Shown here piece by piece: positions 60,338 through 64,000 of a DNA stretch of 64,000 bases. The DNA is taken from the NCBI GenBank assembly GCA_963675135.1, contig OY776129.1, positions 71,517,348 to 71,581,347 on the forward strand, read 5' to 3'. Within the stretch, counting starts at the first letter, position 1; every line of letters starts with the position of its first letter. The position numbers were made by a program, and so were the translations under genes. This stretch comes from Galeopsis tetrahit. Its lineage: Eukaryota > Streptophyta > Magnoliopsida > Lamiales > Lamiaceae. Below the pieces are notes generated by a model that had not been told where the DNA came from, searched no databases, and saw nothing but the letters and a program-made list of their open reading frames with translations.

Positions 60338-61008
60338 TAATATATATGGATTAAAATCATTCAATAATATATACAAATAGCGGCCTAGTGGTGTAGCTCT
60401 ATATAAATTTGGAATTTAGAAGTGTGCTCATTTCTAAATCTCAGGTTCGAAATTTTAAAGTGCAAACAATTTTTATGAAGAAATATAGACGGAATGGTAT
60501 TAATAGTACATAACTACTAATTTTTACCATTAATAGTACATAACTACTAATTTTTACCCTTTTTCTATAATTCTTAAAAAAATATGAAAAGAAACAATTT
60601 CGTTGAATATTTTTAGTCAAAAATAGTACTATCAGGAATGTATAATTAATTGATGCACCGAAATGTTTTTATGATTCAATGTTTCTACAAATTAAGAGCA
60701 TGGGGGGTTTCGCCCTCCTTTTGATATTTAAAAAATTTATACTGTATATAATTTTTTTTATATATATAAAAAAAATATTCTTTAACTTATAAATTTTTGG
60801 CCCCTTAAATAAAATGATATGATAGCATAGGAGTAAAAGTGCATTGGGCAGTTTGGTCATTACAATCCTTTCAAGGTTTATTTATTTTAAAGCAAGAAAG
60901 ATAGAGTCCCACTCCCACCCTCACATTTTAAAAGCTACAAGAGTTGCACTTAAAATCATGTGTAAACAGCAGGGGAAACAGAGTATTTGAGGCAATTGCA
61001 ATTTGCAA
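60338..61008. other. Spacer with a SINE-like segment and the GORAB-like promoter
   Basis: At 60380-60480, GCGGCCTAGTGGTGTAGCTC and AGGTTCGAAAT resemble a SINE A box and B box, but ends and target duplication are unclear. A 28-base direct repeat (ATTAATAGTACATAACTACT) occurs at about 60499-60555. The last 150 bases form the promoter of the following gene. Confidence 0.4.
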
Positions 61009-61669
61009 ATGACAAGAGAGAAAGAGCAACAAGCAGAGATGCTAAAGATCAATCATGTGGGAAGCCCTTTGGCGAATGATGACGATAGAGACGAGGAGAT
61101 GACTCGTTCGGCCTTAGCAGCATTTCGTGCTAAGGAAGAAGAGATTGAGAGGCGAAAGACGGAGGTTAGACACAAAGTTGAAGCCCAATTAGGCCGCGTG
61201 GAGGAAGAAACGAAACGCCTCGCTGAAATCCGCGAAGTAAGTTACTATATATTAATCTACATTTGTAATGTACTTATGTTTGATATATATACTAATGAGT
61301 AATGAATGTAGTAGGAGCTTGAGGGGCTGCATGATCCAATGAGGAAAGAAGTTGGAATTGTTCGCAAGAGAATTGATTTGATTAATCGAGACTTGAAGCC
61401 ATTGGGATTGAATTTCCAAAAGAAGGAAAAAGAATACAAAGAGGCCCTCGAGGCTTTCAATGACAAAAACAAGGAAAAAGGACAACTCATAACCAAACTA
61501 GTTGAGGTAAAATCATGATTAAAACTAAATGACGTTTTAGCATTATATGTTCGTACACAATTAGATAACGGGTCTCTCTTTCTTTCTGCGGCAGTTGGTG
61601 ACTGAAAGTGAGAAACTGAGATTGAAGAAACTGGAGGAGCTCTGCAAGAATCTAGATTCCTTGCGCTAA
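61009..61669 (+). CDS. RAB6-interacting golgin (GORAB/DUF662)-like coiled-coil protein
   Basis: Three exons, 61009-61236, 61315-61506 and 61595-61669, all phase 0, give 164 residues. After a variable leader (MTREKEQQAEMLKINHVGSP) comes the family core: LAAFRAKEEEIERRKTEVR, EAQLGRVEEETKRLAEIREE, DPMRKEVGIVRKRIDLINRD, LKPLGLNFQKKEKEYKEALE and FNDKNKEKGQLITKLVELVT, ending KLRLKKLEELCKNLDSLR. This is the plant DUF662 group (AT2G36410 and relatives) of short, highly charged, almost fully coiled-coil proteins, annotated by similarity to golgins; the plant function is poorly defined. Start chosen at the first ATG of the frame. The length agrees with the shorter members of the family. Confidence 0.9.
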
Positions 61670-62353
61670 GAAACTAAATACCAACAATATATTTTTTTAA
61701 AGAATTTACAGTTTGTTTTGATTATCCTGTTTTTCATTGTTTCAAGATTGTCTGAGACATAGATGTTTGCAATGTTGATGTTGTTCGTTGAAGCTTGAAT
61801 TAATTACTGAAATTCAGAGATCGAATTTGTAGGCTTTTATTGACGATTTGCATGCATAAACAACACGAATCTTACTTTTTTTTCTCTTCAAACATCATTG
61901 TGAGTTGTGACACGTACAAATTATCATTATTATTGTTTAAAAAATAAACATTTTTTTAATTTAAACATTAATATTTGTGGAAAAGTCAATCGGGCCCACT
62001 TTATTAGCAAGAAATACTAATAACAGAAACCCGATCGAATAATAGTCGCAAAAGTTGTGAGATTGCAACTAACAGCCTCTTCTTCATTTGTTCAGCTGTT
62101 TTTTATTTTTTACATCTCGAATTAAGGCAAGTCTCTTTCTCTTTCTTTTTTCTTTATTTTATACTCCACTGAAATTAATTTATTGCATTTACCTTTGTTA
62201 CGATGAATCTGGATTTTTCATTTATATGTTTGTTTTTGTTCTTATGTCTCATTGTATTAATTAATATATCATCCCAGGAGATAATTAAATCCAAGATAAA
62301 GCATGATACAAATTTTCTTCACATATATATTACATGATAGGTGGGTTTATAAC
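61670..62353. other. 3' flank of the GORAB-like gene
   Basis: Presumed 3' untranslated region and AT-rich spacer. No gene is seen. Confidence 0.4.
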
Positions 62354-62908
62354 TAGGGGTGGAAATAGGCTGGGCTAGGCTAGGCTTTACATGAAAAAGT
62401 CTGGGCCTGGTTTATAAATATTGAGTCTGAGCCTGGCCTGTTATCTATGATAGGCTTTTTTTGCAGCCTAAGTCTGGCCTTTTAAGTAAATAGGCCAGGC
62501 CTACGAGCCTTTTAGAAGCCTATTAAATATGAATCGTAGTTCAATATTCAAAGTTGCAAATAAAATTCACTACCAAAATAAATGCATTACAACGATGAGT
62601 TTAAATGCAAACATTATAATGATTTCAAAAGTACTAAAATAAATTTGACTTACTTTAATTTAATTTAATATAAATGTTAGTACTAAATTTATTATAAAAT
62701 ATATATAAATATAATATATAATCTTAAATAGGCCGGCCTGTTAGGCTTATAAGGTCTTATATAAAGCCTAAGCCTAGCCTACTTAATTAAATAGGCTTTT
62801 TAAAAAGCCTTAGCCCGGCTCATTTTATAAATAGGTTAGGCCTAACAAGGCCCTTAATAGGCTAGGCCGTAGGCCCCTGTCGGGTAGCCCGGCCTACTTC
62901 CACCCCTA
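62354..62908. mobile_element. hAT element with exact 8-bp target duplication
   Basis: 555 bp flanked by TTTATAAC on both sides (62346-62353 and 62909-62916). Ends TAGGGGTGGAAATAGGC and, reversed, TAGGGGTGGAAGTAGGC. The subterminal regions are degenerate runs of TAGGCCTG/CAGGCCTA; the AT-rich middle has no transposase. Confidence 0.92.
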
Positions 62909-62916
62909 TTTATAAC

Positions 62917-63780
62917 CCTACTTAAATCATGTTTTGAAATAAAGTAAAATGTACATAGTATACATATTCGAATTTAGATTTCTACATGAAATTGTATCGA
63001 ACTAGTATTCATTGTGTTCTTCGTGTTTATATGCTTGAATATTGCAATGCATGAATGCATGATTTTATGTAAATTGTTAATAAACAATATGAAGTAATAT
63101 TAAACCTTTTTTTTTTTTTAGAAAACAACGATGTATTGCATTTTTTCTAGTTAGATGTGAGATAACATATGTCAGTTTTGATATTTCATCTTAAAAAATA
63201 ATAACAATGTCAACACGTGTTAAAAAATTAGTTGAGTAAAACATAAATTAAATGAAATATGTGAATTGATGTAGCACTAGCATGTGTAATGCATTCCTGG
63301 CATGGGAAGATAAGGAGGTTGTGAAATTTCATAACAAAAGAAAATTGAATAAAATATATATTGAAATAATTGAGAAATGTAGAAATGAAATTGAGTAGCA
63401 AATCAAATTGAATCTAGAATTACATTGAATAGTGAATTCGAATTTTCATCTCTAATCTATATAAGATGGAGATTTACAAGAGATGTTACAATCAACTAAT
63501 AAACAAAGAGGTGTATAAGAGTTACAATCAATTAATGAACAAAGTAAAACTATGTTGATCACTTTAACTTGACCTTCTATAAATTGTTGACATTTGAGTA
63601 GTTCTTTGAACTTTTAAATACACAACACCATTTGCAATAGTACTTTCTAGTTGTCATTTATTTAAATGCACGCTTCATGTATTTTCTATCACTACTGAAA
63701 TTTCACTTTAAATGATGTTTATTTATCTCTCACCCTTAATTTTAATTTGTGGATCATGTGTTTCCAGAAAACCTGTACTG
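62917..63780. other. AT-rich spacer
   Basis: No gene recognised. A short direct repeat (TTACAATCAAYTAATRAACA) occurs at about 63486 and 63521. Confidence 0.4.
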
Positions 63781-63799
63781 ATTTTTTTTTTTTTTCAGC

Positions 63800-64000
63800 A
63801 CTGTTCAATTATATTTAAAAGGTTAACTTTTTTATTTTGTCTTAATATTAAAAAAAATGTCCAATTTTTTGAACCCCATAACTTGTCAACATTTTAATTG
63901 ACCTCAAATTAGATCCACATGTGACATAAACAACACTGTTTTCAATTTTTTGACAATTTTAGAGGTAAAATTGGACAATTTCTTTTATATTTGGACTAAT
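63800..64000. mobile_element. Mutator-like MITE, part, cut by the window edge
   Basis: Contains AAACAACACTGTTTTCAATT, TTTTTGACAATTTT and GGTAAAATTGGACAATTTC, resembling the 32500-32843 element. Its right end lies outside the window. Confidence 0.5.

Noticed and set aside
1..64000. CRISPR array, bacterial operon or organelle insert
   Set aside because: No spaced identical repeats, no prokaryotic gene organisation and no plastid or mitochondrial genes were seen.

Overview
This is nuclear DNA from a flowering plant. Genes are AT-rich and split by many GT-AG introns, intergenic space is packed with short DNA transposons (Stowaway, PIF/Harbinger, hAT and Mutator-like MITEs) and a tRNA-derived SINE, and every recognisable protein has a close land-plant family. 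The style of the Stowaway copies (ends CTCCCTCCGTCCC) suggests an asterid eudicot, possibly Lamiales; that placement is an inference.

Layout. 1-1204 (-): 5' end of a UBP12/13-type ubiquitin protease with its MATH domain. 1646-5686: a 4-kb non-autonomous Mutator-like element with an 11-bp target duplication, holding tandem repeats, two MITEs and a decayed Helitron helicase piece. 6952-10443 (+): zinc-knuckle protein with seven CCHC-type motifs. 11080-12881: internally deleted PIF/Harbinger element carrying the Myb-like ORF1 and the tail of the transposase. 14548-15519: hAT element with a MITE nested inside. 16739-32476 (+): complete cohesin gene SMC3 in 28 coding exons, with two U12-type introns and three GC-AG introns. 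33.3-35.8 kb: a cluster of broken gene fragments, including a frameshifted 2-on-2 haemoglobin (GLB3) and an NT-C2 domain piece. 36284-42957 (-): complete cobalamin-independent methionine synthase, 765 residues in 11 coding exons. 45948-46354 (-): small stress-responsive A/B-barrel protein (HS1 type). 46.4-54.9 kb: gene-poor and full of MITEs. 55045-55566 (+): intronless DREB-like AP2/ERF factor. 55.6-60.4 kb: nested Stowaway elements, a SINE inside a tandem repeat and a near-perfect 222-bp hairpin. 61009-61669 (+): DUF662/GORAB-like coiled-coil protein. 62354-62908: hAT element with an exact 8-bp target duplication. The window ends in repeat sequence.

The genes are unrelated housekeeping or regulatory loci (deubiquitination, chromosome cohesion, methionine synthesis, stress transcription, Golgi trafficking) and do not form a pathway or cluster. 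Exon models were assembled by hand: the splice sites keep the reading frame across every junction and the proteins match the known lengths of their families. No clearly new biochemical system was seen. The most interesting features are the two minor-spliceosome introns in SMC3, the large Mutator-like element with captured sequence, the gene-fragment cluster at 33-36 kb, and several layers of nested transposons with readable target duplications.
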